A stretch of DNA of 64,000 nt. Source: Hafnia paralvei ATCC 29927. Lineage in GTDB: Bacteria; Pseudomonadota; Gammaproteobacteria; Enterobacterales; Enterobacteriaceae. Shown here one piece after another: positions 16,234-25,158 of this stretch. How positions within the stretch are numbered: position 1 is the stretch's first letter; each line of letters opens with the position of its first letter. Location: the NCBI RefSeq assembly GCF_001655005.1, contig NZ_LXET01000007.1, forward strand, positions 62,001-126,000, written 5' to 3'. A program made the translations under genes and the position numbers. Under the pieces are notes generated by a model. It was not told where the DNA came from, ran no database searches, and worked only from the letters and a program-made list of their open reading frames with translations.

Positions 16234-16686
16234 TTAGTTAAATTTTTTCAGGCGGTTAACTGCCGCCTGCAGAGCGAATTCGTATCCATCAGCACCTAAA
16301 CCACAGATGACGCCAACGGCGATATCAGACAGATATGAATGATGACGGAAAGGCTCGCGAGCGTGCACGTTTGACAGGTGAATCTCGATAAACGGGATCT
16401 GTACTGCCAGCAATGCGTCGCGGATCGCTACGCTAGTATGCGTAAATGCCGCTGGGTTGATCAGAATGAAGTCGGTGTTGCCACGAGCAGCATGAATGCG
16501 ATCGATGAGTTCAAATTCGGCATTAGACTGCAAATGACTGAGCGAAACGTTCAGCGTATTGGCTGCCTGTTCTAAGTGGCCGACAATTTCCGGCAATGTT
16601 GTACTACCGTATTTGTCTGGCTCACGGGTTCCCAATAAATTCAGGTTGGGTCCGTTTAAAAGCAAAATGTTGAACTTATCTGCCAT
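16234..16686 (-). CDS. aroQ: 3-dehydroquinate dehydratase, type II
   Basis: A 150-residue type II dehydroquinase of the shikimate pathway. Motifs: LNGPNLNLLGTREPDKYG with catalytic Tyr26, QSNAEFELIDRIH, NPAAFTHTSVAIRDA, and HLSNVHAREPFRHHSYLS with the catalytic His region. I chose ATG 16686, giving MADKFNILLL, which is the family length; the upstream TTG/ATG-type extension adds 13 unconserved residues. E. coli K-12 uses the unrelated type I AroD and has no gene here, whereas Yersinia- and Serratia-type genomes do. It lies 92 bases upstream of accB. Confidence 0.94.
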   Translation of the reverse strand: MADKFNILLLNGPNLNLLGTREPDKYGSTTLPEIVGHLEQAANTLNVSLSHLQSNAEFELIDRIHAARGNTDFILINPAAFTHTSVAIRDALLAVQIPFIEIHLSNVHAREPFRHHSYLSDIAVGVICGLGADGYEFALQAAVNRLKKFN

Positions 16687-16928
16687 TGTGCTGCTATCTC
16701 CGGCAATCAGACGATCATCCGTCAAAATAACCCTATGTCACCGACTTGTCACCTTTTCTGTGTCAATTTGTGGCACAGATCGGCGTATAAGGTCGGGCAT
16801 TATAATGATTTCGTGGCAATTAGCAGCTAAATACTGGTCGAATCAGCGAAGATATTCAACTACGAACTTCTCCAATTGGAAACACGTTGTATGAATTTCG
16901 GCAGAAAAATACTAATAAGTTCCAACCG

Positions 16929-17528
16929 TTACCGCCACCATTGGCGAATTTTCTGATAACGGAATGCTAACAAAATAACCGCACCAATCGCGTAAAAAAT
17001 AGGCAGTGGCGATAGCGTTTTCACCGACCATAGATAGTGAATGGGGGCGAGAATGGCCACAATATAGACAAAATTATGTAATTTCTGCCAGTTGGAACCC
17101 ATTTTTCGCATTGCCCATTGTGTTGATGTCGCTGCTAATGCAAGCAAAATCAGCCAACTGATGATACCTAACGTCAGATAAGGGCGTTTAATCAACTCAC
17201 TACCGAGTAGTGAGAAGTCTAACCCAAGTTCAAGAATTGTATAGCTGGCTAAGTGAATAGAGGCCCAAACAAAGCACCATACACCGAGTAAACGACGACA
17301 GCGGATTAACAGCGGTTGTTTGCCATAGCGAGCCAGTGGAGTAATGAGCAAAGTGGCTAACAGCAGTTTTAGCGCCATTCTGCCGGTAAAGTGCTGAATA
17401 TCTTTGGCTGGATCGGCGCTGAGCAATCCTTGCGTCGCAGCAAATACCAGCCAGAGTAGCGGCAGGCTGGCCGCCAGCCAGATCAGCACTTTGAGAATTT
17501 GTACTTGTTTAAGTGTTATTCTTTTCAT
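16929..17528 (-). CDS. msrQ: MsrPQ system heme-binding membrane subunit
   Basis: A 199-residue inner-membrane b-type heme protein that passes electrons from the quinone pool to MsrP, which repairs periplasmic methionine sulfoxide. About six helices are seen, with the family pattern DIQHFTGRMALKLLLATLLITPLAR in two parts and conserved His in FVWASIHLASY and HNFVYIVAILAPIHYLWS. I chose ATG 17528 (MKRITLKQV), preceded by GGAGAA; a TTG at 17552 is the alternative. It lies immediately downstream of msrP. Confidence 0.93.
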   Translation of the reverse strand: MKRITLKQVQILKVLIWLAASLPLLWLVFAATQGLLSADPAKDIQHFTGRMALKLLLATLLITPLARYGKQPLLIRCRRLLGVWCFVWASIHLASYTILELGLDFSLLGSELIKRPYLTLGIISWLILLALAATSTQWAMRKMGSNWQKLHNFVYIVAILAPIHYLWSVKTLSPLPIFYAIGAVILLAFRYQKIRQWWR

Positions 17529-17557
17529 CGTAGAATGATTCTCCGTACGCAATTCCC

Positions 17558-18559
17558 TTAGAAAAACGTCCTAAGATCCATGCCCTTATAGAGTGACGCC
17601 ACCTGTTCAGCGTAACCGTTGAATAACAACGTAGGCTGACGTTTTACGTCCAAAATTCCACCCGAACCAATAAAACGTTCGCTGGCTTGAGACCAGCGAG
17701 GGTGGTCAACATGCGGATTGACGTTGGCGTAAAACCCATATTCATCGGGTGCGCTGGTATTCCAGGTTGTTGGCGGTTCGTCATGGGTGAGGCGAATGCT
17801 GACAATCGATTTGATTCCCTTAAAACCGTATTTCCATGGCACCGTTAGACGCAGCGGTGCACCATTTTGCGGTGGGAGCTCTTTGCCGTAGACACCTGTG
17901 GTGAGTAAAGTGAGCGGATGCATTGCTTCGTCTAGACGTAATCCTTCTATATAGGGATATTTCAATCCACCACCGATGAAGCGATCTTTTTGCCCAGGCA
18001 TATTGTCGGGGTCATAGATCGTTTGAAAGGCAACATAGCGAGCTTTGCTGGTAGGTTCTGCCATTTTTAGCAGCTTACCAAGCTCAAATCCCACCCAAGG
18101 GATCACCATCGACCAAGCCTCAACGCAGCGCATACGATAGATGCGCTCCTCTAAAGCAAAGTGCTTATAGATATCGTCCATATCGAGCGTTAGTGGTTTG
18201 GCGACTTCGCCATCGATACGGATTTTCCAGCCTTCGGTCTTCAGTGTTCCCGCGTTGGCGGCAGGATCAGCTTTATCTAATCCAAACTCGTAGTAGTTAT
18301 TGTAACCGGTGACTTTATCTTCAGGGGTTAGCGCTAGCTTGGCTTGATATTGCGCCGGTTGACTAAACTGGAGTGGTTTTCCTGCTGGCGCGGCGGGACG
18401 ATCGTGGCCTTTAAACCACGAGAGTAAGTCGGCCTGCGCGGCATGGGGAAGGGCTAATGATGCCGCGGTAATGCCTAAGGCTTTTAACACACTACGGCGT
18501 TGGTGAAATACGCTTTCTGGTGTGACTTCTGCTTCGGTGAACTTCGGGAATTTGGCCAT
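17558..18559 (-). CDS. msrP: MsrPQ system catalytic subunit, methionine sulfoxide reductase
   Basis: A 333-residue periplasmic molybdopterin enzyme that reduces protein-bound methionine sulfoxide. The N-terminus carries a twin-arginine export signal (HQRRSVLKALGITAASLAL, ending near Ala43). Cys145 in YRMRCVEAWSM is the expected molybdenum ligand. Other family motifs: IPWVGFELGKLL, PLRLTVPWKYGFKGIKSIV and NVNPHVDHPRWSQ. It is cotranscribed with msrQ. In E. coli the pair responds to hypochlorite stress through other regulators; no such site is recognised here. Confidence 0.96.
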   Translation of the reverse strand: MAKFPKFTEAEVTPESVFHQRRSVLKALGITAASLALPHAAQADLLSWFKGHDRPAAPAGKPLQFSQPAQYQAKLALTPEDKVTGYNNYYEFGLDKADPAANAGTLKTEGWKIRIDGEVAKPLTLDMDDIYKHFALEERIYRMRCVEAWSMVIPWVGFELGKLLKMAEPTSKARYVAFQTIYDPDNMPGQKDRFIGGGLKYPYIEGLRLDEAMHPLTLLTTGVYGKELPPQNGAPLRLTVPWKYGFKGIKSIVSIRLTHDEPPTTWNTSAPDEYGFYANVNPHVDHPRWSQASERFIGSGGILDVKRQPTLLFNGYAEQVASLYKGMDLRTFF

Positions 18560-18664
18560 GATCGATGCCCTCGTTTTTCTTAATTATTGTCGCTCTTGAA
18601 AAACATGATGGCAGGATTTGCGCGTAATAGAGGAGTATCACGAAATTGTTATAAATGGGGGCAG

Positions 18665-18698
18665 ACTTCCACTCCCCCTTATTAGCGGGAGTGGAAGT
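18665..18698. other. Perfect hairpin between acuI and msrP
   Basis: ACTTCCACTCCC at 18665-18676 and GGGAGTGGAAGT at 18687-18698 form a perfect 12 bp stem with a 10-base loop. No T-run follows on either strand, so it is not a standard terminator. It lies between the end of acuI and the start of msrP. Confidence 0.7.
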
Positions 18699-18729
18699 AA
18701 TACAGAAATTAGCCAAGAATTTCTGTGGT

Positions 18730-19707
18730 TCAGCGCACCTTGACTAAGGTTCGGCCAGTGACTTTGTTATCCATCAGTGCGGCTGCGGTTTCTGCCGCGT
18801 TTTCTAAGGTGACTTCCGTAGCGGCTTGCTGATAGAAACTTTCTGGCAGTGAATCAGCTAAACGCAGCCACGCTTCAGTACGGCGCTCATGAGGGGTCAT
18901 CACGGAATCCACTCCTTGCAGGCGCACATTGCGTAGGATGAACGGCATGACCGTGGTCGGCAGCTGATATCCACCGGCTAAGCCACAGGCTGCAACCGTG
19001 CTGTTGTAGTCCATCTGAGCCAGCACTTTTGCCAATACTTTGTCTCCAACCGTATCAATGGCTCCGGCCCAGATCTGTTTTTCTAATGGGCGGCTGTCTG
19101 CGGTGAAATCACTGCGGGGCAGAACGCGTTCGGCTCCGAGTGATTTTAGGTATTCTTCATTACTCTCGCGGCCACTGACGGCAACAACGCGGTAGCCTAA
19201 TCGGCTCAGCAGTGCTACAGCCGTACTACCTACACCGCCGCTGGCTCCGGTGACCAGAATTTCTCCGCTGTCCGGTGTCACTCCGCCGTCTTCTAAAGCC
19301 ATGACGCACAGCATCGCAGTAAAGCCTGCAGTACCAATAATCATAGCCTTACGGGCATCTAGGCCATACGGCAGCGCAACTAACCATTCGCTGCTCACAC
19401 GAGCCTGTTCGGATAGGCCACCCCAGTGATTTTCACCTACACCCCAGCCAGTGAGAATCACTGATTGGCCAACGTGAAAACGGGGATCCTCGCTGTGGTG
19501 CACAGTACCTGCGAAATCGATGCCGGGAACCATCGGAAAGTTGCGTATAATTTTTCCTTTGCCGGTGATCGCTAGGGCATCTTTATAGTTCAGGCTAGAC
19601 CACTGGACATCAACGAGAACATCTCCGGTAGGGAGATCGTCAGTTTTCAGAGTCTGAATATTGGCAATGGTTTTGCCATCAAGTTGTTCAAGCACTAAAG
19701 CTTTCAT
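18730..19707 (-). CDS. acuI: Acrylyl-CoA reductase / YhdH-type NADPH oxidoreductase
   Basis: A 325-residue medium-chain dehydrogenase/reductase of the YhdH/AcuI group, which in E. coli reduces acrylyl-CoA with NADPH. Seen: GroES-like N-terminal domain with SSLNYKDALAITGKG and VPGIDFAGTV, the nucleotide-binding loop VTGASGGVGSTAVALL near residue 150 and the C-terminal MDNKVTGRTLVKV. Like other quinone oxidoreductases of this group it lacks the zinc ligands of alcohol dehydrogenases. It is divergent from csrD, with a 296-base shared upstream region. Confidence 0.93.
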   Translation of the reverse strand: MKALVLEQLDGKTIANIQTLKTDDLPTGDVLVDVQWSSLNYKDALAITGKGKIIRNFPMVPGIDFAGTVHHSEDPRFHVGQSVILTGWGVGENHWGGLSEQARVSSEWLVALPYGLDARKAMIIGTAGFTAMLCVMALEDGGVTPDSGEILVTGASGGVGSTAVALLSRLGYRVVAVSGRESNEEYLKSLGAERVLPRSDFTADSRPLEKQIWAGAIDTVGDKVLAKVLAQMDYNSTVAACGLAGGYQLPTTVMPFILRNVRLQGVDSVMTPHERRTEAWLRLADSLPESFYQQAATEVTLENAAETAAALMDNKVTGRTLVKVR

Positions 19708-19826
19708 GCGGGATCCTCGTTGAGGTCGTGAGATTGCCGAGCGAACCGTCGGGAAGTGATAAATCGTGAAAAATTATAAATCGGTAAAAAATAACTACCG
19801 AACTAATTGTTGATAGAAATCGTCTC

Positions 19827-19869
19827 AGATTAATCAGTAATTCGCTATGCTAGTAGTAGATTAATCAGT
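19827..19869. promoter_or_regulatory. Twin AGATTAATCAGT boxes between acuI and csrD
   Basis: The 12-base sequence AGATTAATCAGT occurs exactly at 19827-19838 and 19858-19869, start to start 31 bases, about three helical turns. Each contains the palindrome GATTAATC. The position in a divergent promoter region suggests a regulator site; the factor is unknown. Confidence 0.45.
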
Positions 19870-20003
19870 GTGTGAATAATTTGAAAAGTTGTCTTTGATA
19901 TAGAGCAATGAAGCTCTTAGGATGTCTGCATTGTGTAAAGGAAAAGCGCTTGGGTGCCATATTTCTTGGCTAAGTTACATTATATAGGTGGGTACTGACA
20001 GGG

Positions 20004-21905
20004 ATGCGTATCACAACCAAGTTATTTGCGTTTATTACTGTTTTAGTCGCATTAGCCATGCTGCTGATGTTGCTAGGCAGTACATACAGTTTTTTCAATC
20101 AGAGTCACACTCACGCTGAGCGCCAATTGAATGCGTTGGCGACCACGATTGATCAGCTTCTCCTCACCGAGCCGCGCGATAACGTTAAAAAATGGTTGCC
20201 GGTGGTGATGCGCTCCTCCGGCGTGAGTGAAATCATTGTGCATAATGACGCCCATCAGGTCTATCAGCTTAAATTGCCCAATACGTATAACGTGTGGGAT
20301 ACCCTGACGAATCAGCGCTATGTCGAAGCAACGTTAATGCATCATCCGGGCTATAGCCTAAAAATGGTGTATATCGATCCTACCGCCAGTTATACCCGCT
20401 CACTGGAGACAATGTTTCCGGTTACGATCTCTATATGTTTGATGATTGTGGTGTTGCTCTTTAGCTATCGCTGGCTGCGTGAACAAACCCTTGGGTTAGA
20501 AAAGCTAGAGCGTAGAGCACGTAAAATTCTTGCTGGTGAACGAGAGAATGCGGTTCGTGGAGACGTACACGAGTTTCCTCCTAATGCGAGCAGTGCGATT
20601 GACCGATTACTCTCCGATCTTGCTGATGCTAGAGAAGAACGTGGACGTGTTGATACGCTGATCCGCGCATTTGCAGCACAAGATTCTCGAACCGGCCTGA
20701 ATAATCGCCTCTTTTTTGATAACCAACTTACGACACAGCTTGAAGATGAAGGGGCCCATGGGGTTGTGATGGTTATCCGTGTGCCTGATTGGGAATCGCT
20801 GGCTGGCTTACACGGAAAACGGGAGCGAGAAGAATTCCGTTATTCGCTGGTGAATATGCTATCGACGTCGGTTATGCGTTATCCATCGGGTTTATTAGCT
20901 CGTTATTTTCAAAATAATTTTGCCGTATTGCTTCCTCATCGTTCATTAAAAGAAGCGGAAGGATTTGCAGCGCAGCTCATTAACTCTATTAGCGCAATAC
21001 CGCCGGCCAACGGAATTGACATCGAAGAAGTACTGCATATTGGTATTAGCCTATACCACTATGGACAAAGTACGGAACAGGTCATGGATCAGGCGGAGCA
21101 GGCAGCACGTAATGCCGCATTACAGGGGAGTAATGGATGGTTCGTGGATGATAATCCCGTTCCTGAGGTGGTGCGTGGTAGCGTCAAATGGCGCACTTTG
21201 TTAGAACAAACGCTGGCACGAGGCGGCCCAACGCTTTTGCACAAAGAAGCCATCGACGTTAATGGTGATGTGCATCACCACGATATCCTGCCTTATATTT
21301 ACGACGGTGGTCAGGCATTACCCAGCGCTGAATATTATCCGCTAGTTCAACAGCTTGGTATGGCTGAAAGTTACGACCGCCAGATGCTGCTTCAGATTAT
21401 TCCGTTATTGCGTCATTTTTCTGCAGAGAAACTGGCCTTTCCGGTTAGTATTGACTCATTATTGCAGCGCAGTTTTCAACGTTGGTTGCGCGATACTCTG
21501 CTTCAGAATGAAAAAGCGCTCCGTCAGCGCATTTTCTTTGAATTAGCTGAAGCGGATGTGAGCCAGCATATAGACCGCTTGCGCCCAGTTGTTAGACTGC
21601 TGCAAGGACTCGGATGCCATATTGTTATTTCTCAAGCGGGCTTAAAAGTGGTTAGCACTTCTTATATTAAGCAATTGCAGGTGACGTTGGTAAAACTTCA
21701 TCCCGGCTTGGTCCGCAATATTCACAAGCGCGTAGAAAATCAGCTGTTTGTTCAGAGTCTGACAGGTGCCTGTGAGGGAACCTCGGCGCAAGTTTTTGCC
21801 GCAGGTGTTCGCACCAAAGAGGAATGGCTGGTGCTAAAAGAGAAGGGAATTGCCGGCGGTCAGGGCGATTTCTTTGCAAAACCGAGACCGGTTAGCCGTG
21901 TGTAA
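20004..21905 (+). CDS. csrD: RNase E specificity factor CsrD
   Basis: A 633-residue membrane-anchored regulator that targets the CsrB and CsrC small RNAs for RNase E decay and so tunes the Csr system. An N-terminal TM (residues 4-28), a periplasmic segment and a second TM near 135-152 are followed by a HAMP-like region, a degenerate GGDEF domain (residues 220-380) and a degenerate EAL domain (395-630). The GGDEF signature is replaced by YFQNNF in ARYFQNNFAVLL and the EAL motif by HKEAID, so no cyclic-di-GMP synthesis or hydrolysis is expected, as in E. coli CsrD. It is somewhat shorter than the 646-residue E. coli protein. Confidence 0.93.
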   Translation: MRITTKLFAFITVLVALAMLLMLLGSTYSFFNQSHTHAERQLNALATTIDQLLLTEPRDNVKKWLPVVMRSSGVSEIIVHNDAHQVYQLKLPNTYNVWDTLTNQRYVEATLMHHPGYSLKMVYIDPTASYTRSLETMFPVTISICLMIVVLLFSYRWLREQTLGLEKLERRARKILAGERENAVRGDVHEFPPNASSAIDRLLSDLADAREERGRVDTLIRAFAAQDSRTGLNNRLFFDNQLTTQLEDEGAHGVVMVIRVPDWESLAGLHGKREREEFRYSLVNMLSTSVMRYPSGLLARYFQNNFAVLLPHRSLKEAEGFAAQLINSISAIPPANGIDIEEVLHIGISLYHYGQSTEQVMDQAEQAARNAALQGSNGWFVDDNPVPEVVRGSVKWRTLLEQTLARGGPTLLHKEAIDVNGDVHHHDILPYIYDGGQALPSAEYYPLVQQLGMAESYDRQMLLQIIPLLRHFSAEKLAFPVSIDSLLQRSFQRWLRDTLLQNEKALRQRIFFELAEADVSQHIDRLRPVVRLLQGLGCHIVISQAGLKVVSTSYIKQLQVTLVKLHPGLVRNIHKRVENQLFVQSLTGACEGTSAQVFAAGVRTKEEWLVLKEKGIAGGQGDFFAKPRPVSRV

Positions 21906-22346
21906 AAAAAATATTCGCATAGGCAATAAATTGGCCTTTTTGTCGCGTGAAATTCACGTAGAATAGCGCGCGACCAAGTCATTCATAGTTGGTAGGTGCT
22001 AACGTTTGTTTATCGCCTGCCGATTGATACAAAGGACCGTGCGCAGTATTCAACGCATTTACGCTAATGGATCTGCTGAGCAGTATATTGTCTGTCGGTC
22101 AGTTTTAAAGCTTATGTGTGCTGTGTTTTACTGTTAAACGAATTACCGGCGTGGTGTTTCTGTGGCTGTTGAAGGTGAGATTGTGCTGTTGTTTCTCTGA
22201 CCTGCGAGCCTAATTCGTTGAATCTCAAACATGGTGTAAATTTTCACCGAAGTAGGACGTTTTTGCGCCTTGTCGCTGCTTCGTGTGGTTGGTAAAGTAG
22301 GCGGATTTTATTTTTCGCCCCCAGCTTTCAGGATTATCCTTCAGTT
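21906..22346. other. csrD-mreB intergenic region with mreB leader
   Basis: About 440 bases with no credible ORF. It must contain the mreBCD promoters. I see a near-palindrome CGTGAAATTCACG at 21946-21958, directly before TAGAAT, but no good -35 at the right distance, so I do not call a promoter. Confidence 0.5.
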
Positions 22347-23390
22347 ATGTTTAAGAAATTCCGTGGCATGTTTTCAAATGACTTGTCCATCGACTTGGGT
22401 ACAGCCAATACCCTGATTTATGTGAAAGGACAAGGCATTGTATTGAACGAACCGTCCGTCGTGGCGATTCGTCAGGACCGCGCAGGCTCCCCGAAAAGTG
22501 TTGCTGCGGTAGGGCATGAAGCTAAGCAGATGCTGGGTCGTACACCGGGCAATATTGCTGCAATTCGTCCAATGAAAGACGGTGTTATTGCCGATTTCTT
22601 CGTGACTGAAAAGATGCTTCAGTACTTTATCAAACAGGTTCACAGCAATAGCTTCATGCGTCCAAGCCCACGCGTTTTAGTGTGTGTGCCGGTTGGCGCA
22701 ACTCAGGTTGAGCGTCGTGCGATCCGTGAGTCTGCTCAGGGTGCTGGCGCACGTGAAGTCTTTCTGATTGAAGAACCGATGGCTGCGGCAATTGGTGCTG
22801 GCCTGCCTGTGTCTGAAGCAACTGGCTCAATGGTTGTGGATATTGGTGGTGGTACTACCGAAGTTGCCGTTATCTCCCTGAACGGTGTGGTTTACTCCTC
22901 TTCTGTTCGTATTGGCGGTGACCGCTTTGATGAAGCCATCATTAATTATGTGCGTCGTAACTACGGCTCACTGATTGGTGAAGCAACCGCTGAGCGTATC
23001 AAACACGGTATCGGTTCTGCTTATCCGGGTGATGAAGTTCATGAGATTGAAGTTCGTGGCCGTAACTTAGCTGAAGGTGTTCCACGCGGATTCACGCTGA
23101 ACTCCAACGAAATCCTCGAAGCGCTGCAAGAGCCTCTGACCGGTATCGTGAGCGCGGTGATGGTGGCTCTGGAACAGTGTCCACCAGAGTTGGCTTCTGA
23201 CATCTCCGAGCGTGGGATGGTTCTGACCGGCGGTGGTGCACTGCTGCGTAATCTGGATCGTCTGCTGATGGAAGAAACCGGTATTCCAGTGGTTGTTGCC
23301 GAAGACCCGCTGACCTGTGTGGCGCGTGGTGGTGGTAAAGCGTTGGAAATGATCGATATGCATGGCGGTGATTTGTTCAGCGAAGAATAA
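22347..23390 (+). CDS. mreB: Rod shape-determining actin homologue MreB
   Basis: A 347-residue bacterial actin that polymerises under the inner membrane and directs lateral cell-wall synthesis. Actin-fold motifs: DLGTANTLI (phosphate 1), VVDIGGGTTEVAV (phosphate 2), EEPMAAAIGAGLP, and GMVLTGGGALLRNLD (adenosine). The N-terminal MFKKFRGMFS amphipathic helix binds membrane. The sequence is essentially that of E. coli MreB, with the same length. First gene of mreBCD; a strong hairpin separates it from mreC, consistent with the much higher MreB level. Confidence 0.99.
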   Translation: MFKKFRGMFSNDLSIDLGTANTLIYVKGQGIVLNEPSVVAIRQDRAGSPKSVAAVGHEAKQMLGRTPGNIAAIRPMKDGVIADFFVTEKMLQYFIKQVHSNSFMRPSPRVLVCVPVGATQVERRAIRESAQGAGAREVFLIEEPMAAAIGAGLPVSEATGSMVVDIGGGTTEVAVISLNGVVYSSSVRIGGDRFDEAIINYVRRNYGSLIGEATAERIKHGIGSAYPGDEVHEIEVRGRNLAEGVPRGFTLNSNEILEALQEPLTGIVSAVMVALEQCPPELASDISERGMVLTGGGALLRNLDRLLMEETGIPVVVAEDPLTCVARGGGKALEMIDMHGGDLFSEE

Positions 23391-23443
23391 TCAGCCAGTA
23401 GGCAGAGGCTTGGCTTCTGCTTGCCGGTGATGCCACGTGTTTG

Positions 23444-23472
23444 CCACCGGTTTGGGATCCCCAAGCCGGTGG
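23444..23472 (+). other. mreB-mreC intergenic hairpin
   Basis: CCACCGGTTTGGG at 23444-23456 pairs with CCCAAGCCGGTGG at 23460-23472 around a 3-base loop (one G-T type mismatch). There is no T-run. It could stabilise mreB mRNA or reduce read-through into mreC. Confidence 0.7.
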
Positions 23473-23547
23473 TTGTGCATCGTGGAATCGCTAATACCGC
23501 TCGGGAAAATTTGCCTGTTTCCCTGCTGTCGAGGATAACGCAATTTT

Positions 23548-24624
23548 ATGAAGCCGATTTTCAGCAGAGGTCCTTCTCTGCAACTCCGACTTTTTCTGGC
23601 CGTGGTTGTTGCTATAGGATTAGTAGTTGCAGATAGCCGTTTTGGCACTTTTCTGCACATCCGTAGCTACCTCGATACCGCCGTCAGTCCATTTTATTAT
23701 CTGTCAAACGGACCCCGTCAGATTCTGGACAATGTATCCAATACGTTGGCCACTCGCGAACAATTGGAACTGGAAAACAGGGCTTTACGCCAAGAACTCC
23801 TATTAAAAAATAGCGATACCCTGTTACTCGGCCAGTTTAAGCAAGAGAATGCTCGCCTGCGCGAATTGTTAGGTTCACCGCTACGTCAGGATGAGCACAA
23901 GATGGTGACTCAGGTTATTTCAACGTTGCCCGATCCTTATAGCGATCAGGTGGTGATTGACAAGGGCAGTAACAGCGGTGTTTATTTTGGTCAGCCTATA
24001 ATTAGCGATAAAGGCGTGGTGGGTCAGGTTGTTGCGGTTGGTAAGATGACCAGCCGCGTGCTGCTTATCTGTAATGCATCGCATGCCTTACCTATTCAGG
24101 TCTTACGCAACGATATCCGCGTGTTGGCTGCGGGCAATGGTTGCACCGACGATCTCCAGCTTGAACATCTACCGGCCAATACCGACATTCGTGTGGGCGA
24201 TGTGCTTGTGACATCGGGATTAGGTGGACGCTTCCCAGAAGGCTATCCGGTTGCCGTTGTCTCTTCGGTTAAAGTTGATAACCAGCGTGCGTATACCGTA
24301 ATAAAAGCGCGCCCAACAGCAGGGCTCCAGCGCCTGCGCTATCTGTTGCTGCTGTGGGGAGCCGATCGCAACGGCACGATGCCGCTGCCGCCAGATGAAG
24401 TGCATCGCGTTGCCAATGAGCGTCTGATGCAAATGATGCCACAGGTATTGCCAACGCCGTCAGAGATGGGGCCACAGCAACCTGCTCCAGCCGTAGGGAT
24501 CACGCCTCCAGGCACCACTGCCGTAGCACCAACGACGCCAGCGGCACCTGCAAATAACAGCGCCGCACCCGCAGTGTCACCATCCGCAACGTCGCTTCCT
24601 GCTCGTACGCAAGGGGGCCGTTAA
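23548..24624 (+). CDS. mreC: Rod shape-determining protein MreC
   Basis: A 358-residue bitopic protein of the elongasome that links MreB to PBP2 and RodA. One N-terminal TM (residues 13-31), a coiled coil at about 68-105 (REQLELENRALRQELLL), the beta-rich periplasmic MreC domain to about residue 275 (SNSGVYFGQPIISDKGVVGQV) and a Pro/Ala/Thr-rich tail of about 60 residues. It starts 157 bases after mreB with GAGGATAA upstream of the ATG and overlaps the first base of mreD. Confidence 0.97.
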   Translation: MKPIFSRGPSLQLRLFLAVVVAIGLVVADSRFGTFLHIRSYLDTAVSPFYYLSNGPRQILDNVSNTLATREQLELENRALRQELLLKNSDTLLLGQFKQENARLRELLGSPLRQDEHKMVTQVISTLPDPYSDQVVIDKGSNSGVYFGQPIISDKGVVGQVVAVGKMTSRVLLICNASHALPIQVLRNDIRVLAAGNGCTDDLQLEHLPANTDIRVGDVLVTSGLGGRFPEGYPVAVVSSVKVDNQRAYTVIKARPTAGLQRLRYLLLLWGADRNGTMPLPPDEVHRVANERLMQMMPQVLPTPSEMGPQQPAPAVGITPPGTTAVAPTTPAAPANNSAAPAVSPSATSLPARTQGGR

Positions 24625-25112
24625 TGTCGGGATATCGTAGCCAAGGTCGCTGGGTTATTTGGCTATTCTTTTTGCTGGCCTTCGTTTTACAGATCATGCC
24701 GTGGCCGGATGAGTTGATGATGTTTAGGCCTAATTGGTTAGCGCTGTTTCTGATTTATTGGGTTATGGCGTTACCACACCGCGTGAATGTGGGCACAGGG
24801 TTTGTGTTGGGGCTAATCTGGGATTTGATCTTAGGTTCAACGCTTGGCATTCGGGCATTGGCCTTTAGCCTGCTGGCCTATTTAGTCGCATTCAAGTTTC
24901 AGCTATTCCGCAATATGGCGCTATGGCAACAGGCTTTGATGGTGGTCTTACTGACTGCGGCGATGGACATTGTTGTTTTCTGGGGGGAATTTGTTATTGC
25001 AAATGCCTCTTTCCGTCCAGAGGTATTCTGGAGTAGTGTGGTTAACGGTGTACTTTGGCCGTGGCTATTTCTGCTGATGCGTAAGGTACGCCGCCGTTTT
25101 GCGGTTCAATGA
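24624..25112 (+). CDS. mreD: Rod shape-determining protein MreD
   Basis: A 162-residue inner-membrane protein of the elongasome with about five helices (WVIWLFFLLAFVLQIMPWP at the N-terminus; RPNWLALFLIYWVMALPHR; VNVGTGFVLGLIWDLILGS). The length matches E. coli MreD. Its ATG overlaps the mreC TAA (TAATG), so translation is probably coupled. MreD antagonises or modulates MreC activation of PBP2. Confidence 0.96.
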   Translation: MSGYRSQGRWVIWLFFLLAFVLQIMPWPDELMMFRPNWLALFLIYWVMALPHRVNVGTGFVLGLIWDLILGSTLGIRALAFSLLAYLVAFKFQLFRNMALWQQALMVVLLTAAMDIVVFWGEFVIANASFRPEVFWSSVVNGVLWPWLFLLMRKVRRRFAVQ

Positions 25113-25158
25113 TCTACCTCTGGGTAAAGATCATTCATTTATATAAAGAGAATTATCA

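Noticed and set aside
16700..16830. TATAAT on the minus strand upstream of aroQ as a promoter
   Set aside because: The hexamer is perfect but no acceptable -35 lies 16-18 bases away.
20004..21905. Active diguanylate cyclase/phosphodiesterase reading of csrD
   Set aside because: The GGDEF and EAL signature residues are replaced, as in CsrD, so cyclic-di-GMP turnover is not supported.
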